A stretch of DNA of 64,000 nt. Source: Telopea speciosissima. Taxonomy: Eukaryota > Streptophyta > Magnoliopsida > Proteales > Proteaceae. Shown here one piece after another: positions 1 to 11,400 of the stretch (position 1 is its first letter; every line of letters starts with the position of its first letter). The notes under the pieces were generated by a model. That model had not been told where the DNA came from. It saw only the letters and a list, made by a program, of their open reading frames with translations, and ran no database searches. The stretch covers positions 17,683,563-17,747,562 of the forward strand of contig NC_057922.1 of the NCBI RefSeq assembly GCF_018873765.1, read 5' to 3'. The position numbers and the translations under genes were made by a program.

Positions 1-224
1 ATGTGTAAATTAGTGAGTTACTACATAAAGATCTTTACATTGTTATACACTTTATTTTGGGTGGGGGGAAGCAAGAACTTGAAAATAACAGCTACATAGC
101 ATCTTTAAAGTATAACTAATCAAACTGATTGGAAACAAGTACCCAATTCTTCCATTTAATCCTATTTCAGACCATATCAGCAGTTGTAAATGCTGACATT
201 TTTCTCATAGTTTCAAACCTAACT

Positions 225-376
225 CATTTTCAGCATTCTCCTTATCCTTGTAACACCTCTGATTTGCAACATTCATCCTCTTAATTGGCTCATTCTTTGG
301 TCCTCATTGCATATGGACAAACCAGCACACTTGATTTTCCCTAATCTTGCCACCAATCAGTGCCAGTCCTAATTCC
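225..376 (-). mobile_element. RTE-type LINE fragment (reverse transcriptase C-terminal end)
   Basis: The minus strand reads with few breaks as a decayed version of the end of plant RTE-like LINE polyproteins: a KIRENQV segment followed by a Trp-Phe-x-His core, then a PIKRM-like stretch. The same motif family is better preserved at 11.3-11.7 kb. The frame has stop codons, so this is a dead remnant. The boundaries are approximate. Confidence 0.45.
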
Positions 377-1014
377 CTTCTGATTCTACTTTTCTAGCCT
401 GGCCACTCATCCATCTCAACTCTTATCTCAGCTACTCACATATATAATGTTTCTTTATTGGTAACTATTCAGCCCCATAAAGAATTGCGGTCTTAAACCA
501 TCTAATAAAATTAACCTCTCTGTTTTCATGGAATGCATATGATGTAGGGCATAACCCAATCAAATCATTGTTCTAAAGGCTGTTTCTTGTGAGACACAGG
601 TTACCCCTGGCAGGTCCATCCATAGTTTTGTGGATCGGCCATTTCCTATCCAAATTCCCCAATCGAAGTTGGAATAGAAAAACTGCAGTTCCATAAATGA
701 ACCCAAGAGCTTTATTTCCTCATTCATGCATAAAAGCCTCCTCTTTGTCTGAAACCCTATCTACGGTTTCTGAAACCATTATCCTCTTAAAATATTTAGA
801 TTAGACACCACAAAAACATGGATTAAGTGATTCAGAGGTGGACTGAAGTATCCTAAGAGTTCTTCATCAGATGATTTCAGGATGAAGTCTTCTTTCTTAA
901 ACTCCCTTTTTATTTTTCTTGAAAGAAATGAATATATTGGACAAGAATGAATACGTGGTAAGCCTACATCTTCCTTACCACTTGCATATCTAATGCGTTC
1001 TTAATTTTCATCTA

Positions 1015-1032
1015 GACACACACACACACACA
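1015..1032. repeat. (AC)n microsatellite
   Basis: About nine AC units in a row, interrupted only at the ends. Confidence 0.9.
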
Positions 1033-1129
1033 GAGACAAAAGAAAAAACAGACAGAGCATATGCTTCACTCTAACTTATAACATAGAAGACAAGACAATT
1101 AATTCAAACCTTCACACTAAGGTTATTCC

Positions 1130-1859
1130 AAGGGCAGCCAAGGGTATCCATATTTGTCAAAGAAAATATATTTTTGGATTTCCTCACTGAAACAGGAATG
1201 TTAGACTGCGAGTCTAGTGACTCACTCATTGATCAAAATCATAAATTGGGTGAGGATAGTGGACAACTGATCAATGATGCTGGGAGATATCAGAGAGATG
1301 ATGGCAAGCTGATTTATCTTTCACTCGTCCAGACATAGCATACTCTGTCAGTGAAGTTATTCAGTTCAAGCATGTCCTAGACTGGTCATATAGAAGTTGT
1401 TTACCAGATTCTTAAGTATTTTAAGCCAGGCCCAGGGAAAGGTTTATTGTTCAAGAAAAAAATCCACCTAAGGATTGAGGCATACACTGATGCAGATTGG
1501 GCTGGATTAGTCACAGACTGAAGGTCAAATTCAGGACTTTGTTGGTGAGAATCTAGTAACAAGGAGAAGCAAGAAACAATCTGTAGATGCCAGGTCTAGT
1601 GCAAAAGTAAACTATGGGTCATGGGGTGTCTGAACTTCTGTGTCTGAAAAAGGTGATCCAGGAGTTGGGTTTTGAGGTAGATAAACCTATGACACTGTAT
1701 TGCGACAACAAAGAAACTATCAGCATAGCCCACAATCCAGTTCAACATGACCATACCAACATATTGAAGTTGATCGTCACTTAAATCACTTTACTAAGGA
1801 TAAACCTCAATCTGGATCTCTCAGTATACCATTCATGAGAACTGAAGAACAAGTGGCAG
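1130..1859 (+). mobile_element. Copia retrotransposon pol remnant, part 1 (RT end and RNase H)
   Basis: Translated plus-strand fragments match the end of Ty1/Copia polyproteins: a KGIHICQRKYIF-like segment, a RYQR..GKLIYLS segment, RPDIAYSVS, then YTDADWAG of the RNase H region and a LYCDNK-like stretch near 1690-1720. Stop codons and frameshifts break the frame. The copy breaks off at 1859 between the residues EEQVA and DILTKGLS; the reading resumes at 4863 after the inserted Ty3-like element. The 5' end is truncated near 1130. Confidence 0.8.
1855..1859. repeat. Target-site duplication GGCAG (left)
   Basis: The five bases GGCAG immediately precede the inserted element and recur at 4858-4862 right after it, as expected for an LTR-retrotransposon insertion. 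Confidence 0.75.
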
Positions 1860-2892
1860 TAATGTAGTCCTAGAATAGAAGATAATCCTACTAGGAGCCA
1901 GATATAAGCAAGGTCTGGTCAAGCCTGCTGTTTGGGGCTGATTAGGGGCTGTTTTAGGGCAAAATTAGGGTTTAGGATGGGAATTTGGGAATGGGGTTTA
2001 TAGGGTATTAATGGGTAGGTCTAAGGGGTCAATATGGTATAAAAAAGTTAGGGTATGGATGAGTTACAAAATTCTACAATTTAGGGCAGAATTGGATTTA
2101 GGGTTTTAGGGTTCCAACGGATTAATGGAAGGGGTGATAATAAGAGTAGATGGAGCTTAGGTTAGAGGATTAGAAGAAGGTTAAATGCTGAATTAATAAA
2201 CTACTTACTTGAAAGATTAAATCTTCAATGGCAGCAACTTTGAAGAACTAGAAGAAGGACCTCCCGATCTACAAGATGCAAGGAGTCGATCAGAGTCCAC
2301 CAATCCCTTCACCTTGATATTACCAACAAGGTAGCCTTGATATTACTCACAAGGTTCACTCAACAGAAGAGAAGGCAGCTATGGCAGCAAACAAAAGCTT
2401 TTTCATTAATCAAATTCGTGTACAATGCTGGCCTCCCTTACAAACTTATATAGAAGACTCAAAAATAGACTTAGACACTAAAAAGGAATGGCCTAATCCT
2501 ATCCCAAACCTATTAGGTAATTTAAATTGACTAGGAAACTAAAATACTAAAGCAAATAGACTCAAAACATAGCTGGACTTATAGAGTCCTAATCCAGCCC
2601 AACTTACATCGCATGACCACTTAAATTGTCACATGACCACTCAACCAAGTCACATGATCCCTTAAATTGAACCAATTGGATGCAGCCAATTTGAACCGGT
2701 TCAATTAGAAAACATAAAAATAAACTAAGTATTGGGCTAATCCCGTATGCAACCTATGTACCCCTAGTTTAGGCTCATTAAAGTGGCCTAATACATAGAA
2801 AACCCTTGGGAACAAAGGCCCAACATGTATATAACCCAACCCTAGGCCTATTTCTAAAGAAATAAGCCAATATTTATGATAAACCTGCATCA
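1860..2892 (-). repeat. 3' LTR of the Ty3-like element
   Basis: A 1033-bp copy that aligns along its whole length with 3815-4857, with scattered substitutions and small indels. On the minus strand it starts with TGATGCAGG and ends ...ACTACATTA, so the strict TG..CA end is extended by three bases shared by both copies. It lies directly downstream of the polypurine tract. Confidence 0.85.
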
Positions 2893-3320
2893 ACTCTCCC
2901 CCAACTTGAAAAAATTCGTCCTCGAATTTTGCAGTGATGAGGGGAATTCAACATGTGATCAGCAGCTTTGACCATCCCCAAACAAAATTCCGATGAGGCA
3001 GGAACATTGGGGATAAAGTCTTCAATGCGTGGAGCTTTCTCTTCGAAGAACCATGGTGGCATAACAAACTCTATGTGTTCTGCCTGTGAATCAGCAGCAA
3101 CTGTCAATGTCTCGTCCATAGAGCCTTCAGTGTTAGCAACCTTCTCATCTAATGCATGAGACACAAGCTCCACCTCTTCAAGAGCAGCATTTTGAAGGTC
3201 ATTGTTTTCCTTTGGAATGCTCTCAATCAGCTTTTCACCTTCTACTGGTTCAGCCTTATCTATATTGGTTTCTTCAACATAGATCACTTCAGTAGGATCT
3301 TCTGTTGGTGCATCTGCCAT
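2874..3320 (-). CDS. Second open frame of the Ty3-like element, unknown function
   Basis: An open frame of about 148 codons, starting at the ATG at 3320-3318 in a favourable CCACCAATGG context and running into the 3' LTR. The N-terminal two thirds are very acidic (a MADAPTEDPTEVIYVEE start, many Glu and Asp). The last 25 or so codons correspond to the conserved end of Ty3 polyproteins just before the polypurine tract. It begins 12 bases after the stop of the first frame and is in a different frame. I do not recognise a domain. It may be the tail of an old polyprotein or a separately maintained acidic protein. Confidence 0.4.
   Translation of the reverse strand: MADAPTEDPTEVIYVEETNIDKAEPVEGEKLIESIPKENNDLQNAALEEVELVSHALDEKVANTEGSMDETLTVAADSQAEHIEFVMPPWFFEEKAPRIEDFIPNVPASSEFCLGMVKAADHMLNSPHHCKIRGRIFSSWGRVDAGLS
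2893..2908 (-). promoter_or_regulatory. Polypurine tract of the Ty3-like element
   Basis: On the minus strand the bases AAGTTGGGGGAGAGT abut the 3' LTR start TGATGCAGG. A purine-rich run at this place primes plus-strand DNA synthesis in LTR retrotransposons. Confidence 0.75.
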
Positions 3321-3331
3321 TGGTGGAAACT

Positions 3332-3799
3332 TCAAACACGATCGATGCCACTTGCATTTGAGTTGACATGTTCGGCGATCCCTGTGGTTACGATCGATGT
3401 GGTCACCTTTGGTTGTAATCCTTTTAGAGTAAACAAATAGTATAGACGGTGTTGATCAGGTAGGACACACGAGTTGTTTTCAGGTTCAATCCAACCTTGT
3501 CGCTCGTCTAACCAATCACCACCTACTGCAATAAAACTCTTTGAATGTGGTATCGGCTGACACCAAGCACCATTATGGTATGAAGAACACCCAAATTCAA
3601 CACAAACTTTACCTGTAGGCATGATGCAAATCTCTCCTGATTGGGACAACATATCCACCACGGATTGTGAAATAATGTTGTTACGTCGCCTCTCATCAAC
3701 AATTAATATGGTTGTGCTCCCATTGGGTAGACGAACTCGGGTCTTAAAAACGACTGGAGGTGGGTCTTTCGAGGCTTGGTTGGAGCTTCCCTTCGCCAT
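3332..3799 (-). CDS. First open frame of the Ty3-like element, retropepsin-like but lacking the active-site motif
   Basis: A 155-codon open frame whose ATG lies directly next to the primer-binding site. Residues about 17-105 follow the order of a Ty3 aspartic protease region: a TRVRLPNGSTTILIVDE strand, an IISQSVVDML helix-like segment, a KVCVEFG strand, then PIPHSKSF and GGDWLDERQGW, which resemble the 'P.....LLGRPW' end of retropepsins. The Asp-Ser/Thr-Gly active site is absent: VDERRRNN stands in its place. The resemblance is by eye and is inference; the frame is free of stops, which is unusual for a dead element of this age. Confidence 0.45.
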   Translation of the reverse strand: MAKGSSNQASKDPPPVVFKTRVRLPNGSTTILIVDERRRNNIISQSVVDMLSQSGEICIMPTGKVCVEFGCSSYHNGAWCQPIPHSKSFIAVGGDWLDERQGWIEPENNSCVLPDQHRLYYLFTLKGLQPKVTTSIVTTGIAEHVNSNASGIDRV

Positions 3800-3800
3800 A

Positions 3801-3814
3801 GCTTTGATATCAAT
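3801..3814 (-). promoter_or_regulatory. Primer-binding site (initiator tRNA-Met type, mutated)
   Basis: Minus strand ATTGATATCAAAGC directly follows the 5' LTR. It differs at two positions from the usual plant TTGGTATCAGAGC site that pairs with the 3' end of initiator tRNA-Met. Its place fixes the element's orientation. Confidence 0.7.
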
Positions 3815-4857
3815 TAATGTAGTCCTAGAATAGGAGATAATCCTACTAGGAGCCAGATATAAGCAAGGTCTGGTTAAGCCTGCTGTTTGGGGCTGATTAG
3901 GGGCTGTTTTAGGGAAAAATTAGGGTTTAGGATGGGAATTTGGGAATGGGGTTTATAGGGTATTAATGGGTAGGTCTAGGGGGTCAATATGGTATAAAAA
4001 AGTTAGGGTTTGGATGAGTTACAAAATTCTGCAATTCTGGACAGAATTGAGTTGCAGGTTTTGGGCTTTAATGGAGTTAGGGTTTGTGGGATTCAAACCA
4101 AAAATAAAGGGGATCAATTGGGGGAAAGGATTAGAGGAAGAAGGTTAAATGCTGAATTAATAAACTACTTACTTGAAAGATTAAATCTTCAATGGTAGCA
4201 GCTTTGAAGAACTAGAAGAAGGACCTCCCGATCTACAAGATGCAAGGAGTCGATCGGAGTCCACCAATCCCTTCACCTTGATATTACCCACAAGGTAGCC
4301 TTGATATTACTCACAAGGTTCACTCAACAGAGCAGAGCAGCAGCTATGGCAGCAAACAAAAGCTTTTTCATTAATCAAATTCGTGTACAATGCTGGCCTC
4401 CCTTACAAACTTATATAGAAGACTCAAAAATAGACTTAGACACTAAAAAGGAATGGCCTAATCCTATCCCTAACCTATTAGGTAATTTAAATTGACTAGA
4501 AAACTAAAATACTAAAGGAAATAGACTCAAAACATAGCTGGACTTATAGAGTCCTAATCCAGCCCAACTTACATCACATGACCACTTAAATTGTCACATG
4601 ACCACTCAACCAAATCGCATGATCACTTAAATTGAACCAATGGGATGCAACCAATTTGAACCGGTTCAATTAGAAAACATAAAAATAAACTAAGTATTGG
4701 GCTAATCCCGTATGCAACCTATGTACCCCTAGTTTAAGCTCATTAAAGTGGCCTAATATATAGAAAACCCTTGGGAACAAAGGCCCAACATGTATATAAC
4801 CCAACCCTAGGCCTATTTCTAAAGAAATAAGCCAATATTTATGATGAACCTGCATCA
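3815..4857 (-). repeat. 5' LTR of the Ty3-like element
   Basis: A 1043-bp copy paired with 1860-2892. Its right edge (plus coordinates) is followed by GGCAG, the target duplication. Confidence 0.85.
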
Positions 4858-4951
4858 GGCAGATATCTTGACCAACGGACTTGTCTCTACAAGTTTTAAT
4901 GTTTTGTTAGGCAAGCTGGGAATGTCTAATATGCCTCAGCTTGAGGGGGAG
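4858..4951 (+). mobile_element. Copia pol remnant, part 2 (C-terminal end and polypurine tract)
   Basis: The plus strand resumes with ADILTKGLS, then a KLGMSNMPQL-like segment in shifted frame, the usual C-terminus of Copia polyproteins. It is followed at 4941-4951 by the purine run TTGAGGGGGAG. This continues the reading broken at 1859. Confidence 0.75.
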
Positions 4952-5110
4952 TGTTGGTATATAACATGTAAGTTTCTGGGAATAGTTATGTAATGAGTAT
5001 AAAATAAGAATTAGTGTTATGTATGGGCTCGTCTTGTAATTTTTCAGTCTTTTATGACAAGTAATAAGGGAGAAAGGCAGCCTTGGACTGACCTAACTTC
5101 TCTCTCTACA
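4952..5110 (+). repeat. Copia 3' LTR (short, approximate right end)
   Basis: TGTTGGTATATAAC begins right after the polypurine tract. The likely end is CTCTCTACA near 5110, giving about 159 bp. No second copy of this LTR was seen in the window, so the right edge is inferred only from the TG..CA rule. Confidence 0.5.
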
Positions 5111-5453
5111 CTACTAATACTATTGCAACTCTCCATGTCAGACTTAGTTCTATACTATACAACAGAATTTCTTGACTATCTCACTGTACCTGAATATTAT
5201 AATAAAGTCCCTCTACTAACTAAAAATTTTACAAGTTTCCTTAAAAAAATCATGTCAGAAGATATAAAAGATTTATTAGTCAATCAACTTAGTTCCTTAA
5301 AAAATTAGTAGTTATAAGAGACTGTTTATAAAGTGTCAATGATACGGAGCACTACTATTTTTAATGACCAGTAAATTGGATTACCGCCAAATCAATTAAA
5401 TATGATTACTGGATGCTTTTTTATGTTCAAGACAGGCTTCTACTAATTTTTAC
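5111..5453. other. IQD intron 4 sequence between the Copia LTR and exon 4
   Basis: AT-rich, no coding or repeat structure recognised. The 84-codon plus-strand open frame at 5054-5308 starts inside the Copia LTR and has no family resemblance. Confidence 0.5.
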
Positions 5454-8400
5454 CTGATGAGCCAGAGCATATGCCATGGCTCTTTCACGCTTGGCTGCTG
5501 CTTCTTGCCTCTTCAATAACTTGGTCTGAATCTCTTCCACAGATCCAACACTGTCACACCACCCTTCCTGCATCAGTGATACAAACAAATGATATAAGAT
5601 CACCTAATGCACCAACAATTTATTCATTATTCAAAGCCAAATCAGAATGTTAGACTGGAATCAATAAAAGTGTCTAAAAATAGTGAGATCATGAAAGCCA
5701 TACAATTTCCCTACTAAAAAAATCCTAAGAAATTAAAATAAAACTCGCATAGTATCACTGAATATTTAGAAAAGGAAACATTTATTAGATAAAAATGCTA
5801 TCCCAAAATCAACTCATATAGTCACTTTTATCTAAATCTTAAAAATTCCAACATATTTTATCAAGCAAAGCAAATTCTCAGTTCCATCAGTCAATAATGT
5901 CATTAATTCCATTTGTTCCACTCTAGTTGTCTTGAACAGGTGGAGTACTGAGTGAAAATCTTCCACCTTTTACATCTTCAATTCATAGCTGTAGAATAAT
6001 TGATTCATTCTGAGAAACCTGTCCAGCAGATGATGTCTATGGTTATTTTCTCTATGGAGCCCCAATCCAACCCATGCACTGGCAATGAAGAATACTACCC
6101 TTCTTTTTTCAAAGCATGCCAAATCTGGTACAGAGAAACAGAGTAAATGAAAGAAAAAGAGAGTCGGTGAGCGACATGGATTTGATTGATCAGATTCATG
6201 GACTCACAAGTCAGAGCTTGATCTAATCATTTCCACTTCATTTTCTTGACCAAGCCAAAACTCACTTAATCAAGTTAACTCAAGAATTCTCGCGTCGTAG
6301 CTGATCTACGTACCAAAGAAGCAAGGGTGCTTGTAGATCAGCTCACAAACCTATTACTAAGACGCATTAGCATGCTTTGACACGGAAGTGCCCTTATAGA
6401 TTGCTGCGCCCTTCCGTTTTTCAGCTTGCTGCTCGCTTTCTCGCTTCCGAGAGGCAAAGGGAGCCTGATTTACAGCTACCAAGCCTGGCACAAAGTGAAG
6501 GGATTGGATTTCACCTATGATCAGATCAGTACCTGCACAATTCTAGAAAAATGACTACCCTTCATAACACAAGCTATACTCTACTGATTCTTGATGCTTG
6601 AACCTAGAGTTTTTTCGAAGGACTCAATAATTGGTAGAATCAGAGGATAACTAGAAAATGACTTGAAACTATTGATATTAGACCAGAAGGAAGGGAGGAA
6701 GGCCTTTTTTTACAAGGATACTGTTTCAGCCCTCTGAACTATGAAATAATTTTTGTTGGCCAGTGCATTCTTGCTACTGCTATTAGAATGACCAATGAAA
6801 GATATTCAAATATCAAAAGATCTTCAACACCCAAAAAATATATTAAGCATCTTTATTGCCACCAAGACCATTCTGTCACCATAAAATTGACCCTAGATTG
6901 CATCCTTTATTTCAAACCCCACTCTTGCCCCATGTTGAGACTAAGCGACCCAAGGCATTGGAGGGGTGCCTAGGCAACATGGTGCCCGCCTAGGCGTGCA
7001 GTATATGTAATATAGCAACGATAATTTTATATAAGAATGCTTATATACAACATAAAAGCCATATGCAATATGATATAATTATGCTAGTAATGACCTAATA
7101 TGAGAAAACCAATATATAATAAACAAAGCACATTCATCAAAACACAAATCAACGTAAACTCGTTAAGTGTCAAAAAAATTGATATAATATAAGGCATGTT
7201 GTCACAAGGCCATAAGGCGATGCCTAGGCATCCAAGACGAGCTAAGGCAGTCACCTTTCTTGCATCAAACAAGGCGTGTTGTCGCCTACTCGCCTTAGAT
7301 CCAAGAAGGCAGAGAGCATCCTGTACACCTCAGCACATTTCAAGTATGGATCCATCCATTAAAGTTTGCAGTTGGTATAGCTTTATGCCTTCATCAATTA
7401 TTGTTCTTTGTTTGTATTCTCAGTATAAGGTTCTTTTTCATTTATACACAAATATAAAAAAGAGCCTTTAGAAGGCAAAAATTATAACTTAAATTCTTAT
7501 TATACAGGTCAGTTACTCATATTTGAGAGTCTTACTGAACCACAACCACATACATAAAAATTAAACAAGGTCAGCAAGATCTGTACTTCCATGCACCTAA
7601 TTGAGAAATTTGCATGATTGTCTCTGAAATTATAACACTATTTCAAATTTTATAACAAAACAAGGCAACCATTAGTAATTCAGAATCTAACAAGCCAGTA
7701 TACATTCAAACATCAAGTTTAGTTCTACCATTTTCAAAAAATCAGGATCGTGCTAAGCTACATGGAGAAACATGACTAAGAAATTAAGAGCATATTGATA
7801 CATCTCACCTCAATTTCTCGAACGTGAGCCTCATGTACCAGCTGTTGCTTAAGTTTTTGCTCTGCCATCTGACATTCCAATGTCATGCGAACACGGCGTG
7901 CTCGAACACGAGCCTGAACTCTCACCAAGGCTTGCATGCAACGAAGGGTTATTGCAGCTTGCTTTCTCACAGCATGACCCCTAACAAGGGCCTGAAGTCT
8001 CACCAATCCTTTCAAAGCCCTAAGTGCTCGTCTGGCCTGGGAAATATCCACCAGACATTCCATTTGTATTTCAAGACCATTAACACAAACAGTTATACAA
8101 AACTATAGAAGAAATCAATAATTTATGAACTAATCGAATTAGATGGAGGAGTCTGCTAATAAAGCTCTTGCATGAGCCCCCAGATAAAAGTTGCAACATG
8201 AAGATAGTGCTTTGCAAGAAAGTGACATTGTACACTTTTATCAATTATTTGCCCAATTATGAAGTAGTTTCAGTTCAGTTGATAATTACTAGAATTCCTA
8301 ATTGATTACAAGTCATATTATTGTAGGACTAATATAATAGAACATTTTTTGGTTAGTTGCAGACAATATTTTAGCCAGCAGCAGAAGTGATATCATCATG

Positions 8401-11400
8401 GTTCCAACTCTGGCAGTCACCATATTGTTAAAAAATTAGTTGACCAACTTCCTAGTTCCCCTTTGTGCTGCACAATTCTTGAAGCTTGACTTGTATTTCT
8501 ATTTCTAATTTACCCTTGGGTAAAGGGCGTACCCAGTGCCCGAGGCTCCCGCCACTGTGGGGTCTGAAGAGGGTCATAATGTACGCAGCCTTACCCCTGC
8601 TTTTGCAGAGAGGCTGTTTCCAAACTCGAACCTGTGACCACGTGGTCACAATGGAGCCACCTTTACCATTGCACCAAGGCCCACCCTCCTAATTTACCCT
8701 TGGGTAACAGAAATTAATGACGGAGAAAGAGAAGAAGAAACTAACCAACGATTTGCAGCAAGGTCATAAGTGAAGTTGTTCACTAAAAAGAACTTAATCT
8801 CAAGAGCTAAAGAAACTTATACAAGTAGTTGTCAATTCAGCAAACATAAATCCGAATCTCAATAAACCACATCCGACGCATGCTACTCCCCAACATTCTG
8901 GGAAAAGATACATTAATATTAAGAATGGTTTCCAACCATATACATAAGCTTAACTCAGCAAATTGGTAAATGACTGCATTCAGGATCACTGTTTTTTTTT
9001 TTAAATAGATATTATCGGTACCAACTCTATAGAAGGATGGGGAAAAGGTGAGGGCTAAGAGGCTCAAACTCAAGACCTCCTGATGAGCATGGGCATACCA
9101 CACCATGCTTCACCAAATGTGCTAGGCAGTTGTCCTCAGGTCACTGTCATATTGATAGATCTCATTCAATATTTACTTTTGCAATATAAAGGACGAAGAC
9201 AGAACCTAAAAACTAAATTTCAGTGAAGATCAGTAATGAAATATTCAGCTACCAATGCAATCTGTATTTGTTGGAAAATGATGTGCAACTTGGACCAGGA
9301 TGAAATTCCCATTTTGATTACTGAGGCTTTCCAAATAACTACAAAGTGCTTACACGAAATAAATTTTCTAGATTTGACAATTTACAGCTGTACAAGTTGA
9401 AGAAGACAAATATTTTAATACCAGAAATCCTCTAAATGATGTTTGAATGCGTGTTGCAGCCCATTCCTCTTTGAAATTCTTTTCAACTTGAGCAGCAGGC
9501 TGTACTTGTAGTGAGCTAGCAGGGGAGCCAGAAGCATCTGAACTTGATTGAACCTTGGCATCCCCTGTTAAAGGATCTGTGTTATGAACAAACTCATCTT
9601 TAAGAGTACCACTATCGATGCCAACAGAAAGTCTTCTCCGGTGCCAAAACCGATTAGCAGGTGCTGACCGCTGCATCATTACCAAAATTAAGATAAATGC
9701 CCTCAAAAAATGAAAGAAAATGTGAGAAATGCAGAAAGTTTGTCAAGTTGCTAAAAAGATAAGATTCCGTTATATCAGAAATATTCGAGCCTACAGATCA
9801 AATCCTTCATGGCAACAAAAACCAAGGAAAGAAATTATCTAGACTTAAGATTTGCTTAGTGCATCATGATATTGTCAAATTGCAGGGCAGAAATTCTGCA
9901 TGCTCTGTGAAACTAATGACATTTTTTCTTTTTTTTTGCCGGCTGATTTACCAAACAAGTAATAACAGGAACATTAAGCATCAAATTGAAATACCCAAAC
10001 AGGTCCCTGAAAATGCGAATACAAATTCATGGAAGTGCGGCTTACAGGAATGCAACAGGTTGGGGCCGGTACAGATTCTGGCTATTCCAAGTCCAAACAA
10101 ATTGGATGAGAAAACGTGGGATTAGGCCATATGATTGCAAAAATGGGGGAAATTTAGTTTTAGGGAAAGCACATCCCCCAAATTTCATCCCACCCAAGAA
10201 TGTGAGTGGAAAAGAATGTCGGGCTCTCTGTGATACAGTGGAACACCTCCCTGGATTTTAATTTTTTCTTCAATTGTTCCACCCACAGTTGTTTCTGAAC
10301 AGTCTACAACGGACAAGACTTTTTTTAAAAATTAAAACTTAAAACATGTTATTATAAGTTCTGCATTAAAGATGCCTGTTCGTCAGCTTATAACAAATTA
10401 ACAAAGAACAAACTCCCCGACCCCACCAAGACCCTGAAATAATAGAGAAAACCATGATGTTTGCATGATTCTATCCTATGGATTTGTGTCCATTCAATCT
10501 GAATAGTCCGTTAATTTTTCCACAGAAAAGTGATGAAACTCGAGTAAAGTTATCAAACCAGTTAATGCAATAATCAGAATGGCCTGATAAGCAGATAAGA
10601 ACTAATGGTTAGAAAAGTAAAGATAGGTCAGGAATCCACCTTCTGTGGTTTTGGATCCACCCAAGCCATAGGCCATTACATATATGTATAGAATTCGTAA
10701 ACTGACCCTCTAATACTCCTAAACTAACTTGGAATTCAAACTATTACTTGAAAGAGCCAAAACAGATTCATGTTTGGCACTCCTCTAACCAGGCCTCTAA
10801 AACCATATAGCATAGAATCAAAAAGTTAAAAAACCAACCAGATTTCCTAATTACTCTAGGACTCCAAATATGATTCAGTCTTAAGCACTAGGACTCTGAC
10901 CAACTTAATCAACTAGTAAATCATGTAATCCTACCTCCTCCCCTTATTCTAGGCCCATTAAAGTTACCAATTACAATGAAATCCCCTTGGACCAAAGGCC
11001 CAACACATATCTAACCCAACCCAAGGCTTACTTCCATTAAAATAAGCCTACTTCTGTGATTTACCTGCATCACCAGTCCAGCCTGATGTTGACTTGCTCA
11101 ATTTGAGACCCACACATAAAATTAAGCTCATGATGCATTAACCAATTACTAAAATTTAAATCTACCAAAAATTGACTAGGCCCGGTTAATATGACCCTTA
11201 TGACCCAACAACAACAACTAAGCCTTATCCCAACTAAATGAGGTCTTGCAAAGACAAAATAATAGTAAAAAGAAAAAAGTATAACAACATCAACAACATT
11301 CAGCAATATCCCACCTAAATGAGATCAACTACATGGATTCTTGCCCTCCACTCACTCTATTCAAGGTCATACTTGAGTCCAGGCCTAAACTATGCATGTA

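Larger units (their letters stand above)
1..1129. other. IQD intron 4 sequence, left part
   Basis: No coding exon is visible here. The stretch lies downstream (minus sense) of the fourth IQD exon and is taken as part of its last visible intron. It holds a LINE remnant and a short AC microsatellite, listed separately. No sequence resembling the expected next IQD exon was found, so that exon should lie beyond position 1. Confidence 0.5.
1860..4857 (-). mobile_element. Non-autonomous Ty3-like LTR retrotransposon
   Basis: Two direct repeats of 1.03-1.04 kb flank an internal region of about 920 bp. In the minus sense the element runs 5' LTR (4857-3815), a tRNA-iMet-like primer site, two open frames, a polypurine tract, then 3' LTR (2892-1860). 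The LTRs begin TGATGCAGG on the minus strand. A 5-bp target duplication (GGCAG) flanks it. The internal part is far too short for gag-pol, and I saw no reverse transcriptase, RNase H or integrase. It must therefore rely on an autonomous partner. It is inserted in a Copia pol gene, which lies in an IQD intron. Confidence 0.85.

Noticed and set aside
8630..8690. tRNA gene suggested by box A and box B words (also at 46660-46706)
   Set aside because: The tRNA-like head continues into the conserved Au SINE body and is enclosed by target duplications; no cloverleaf is complete.
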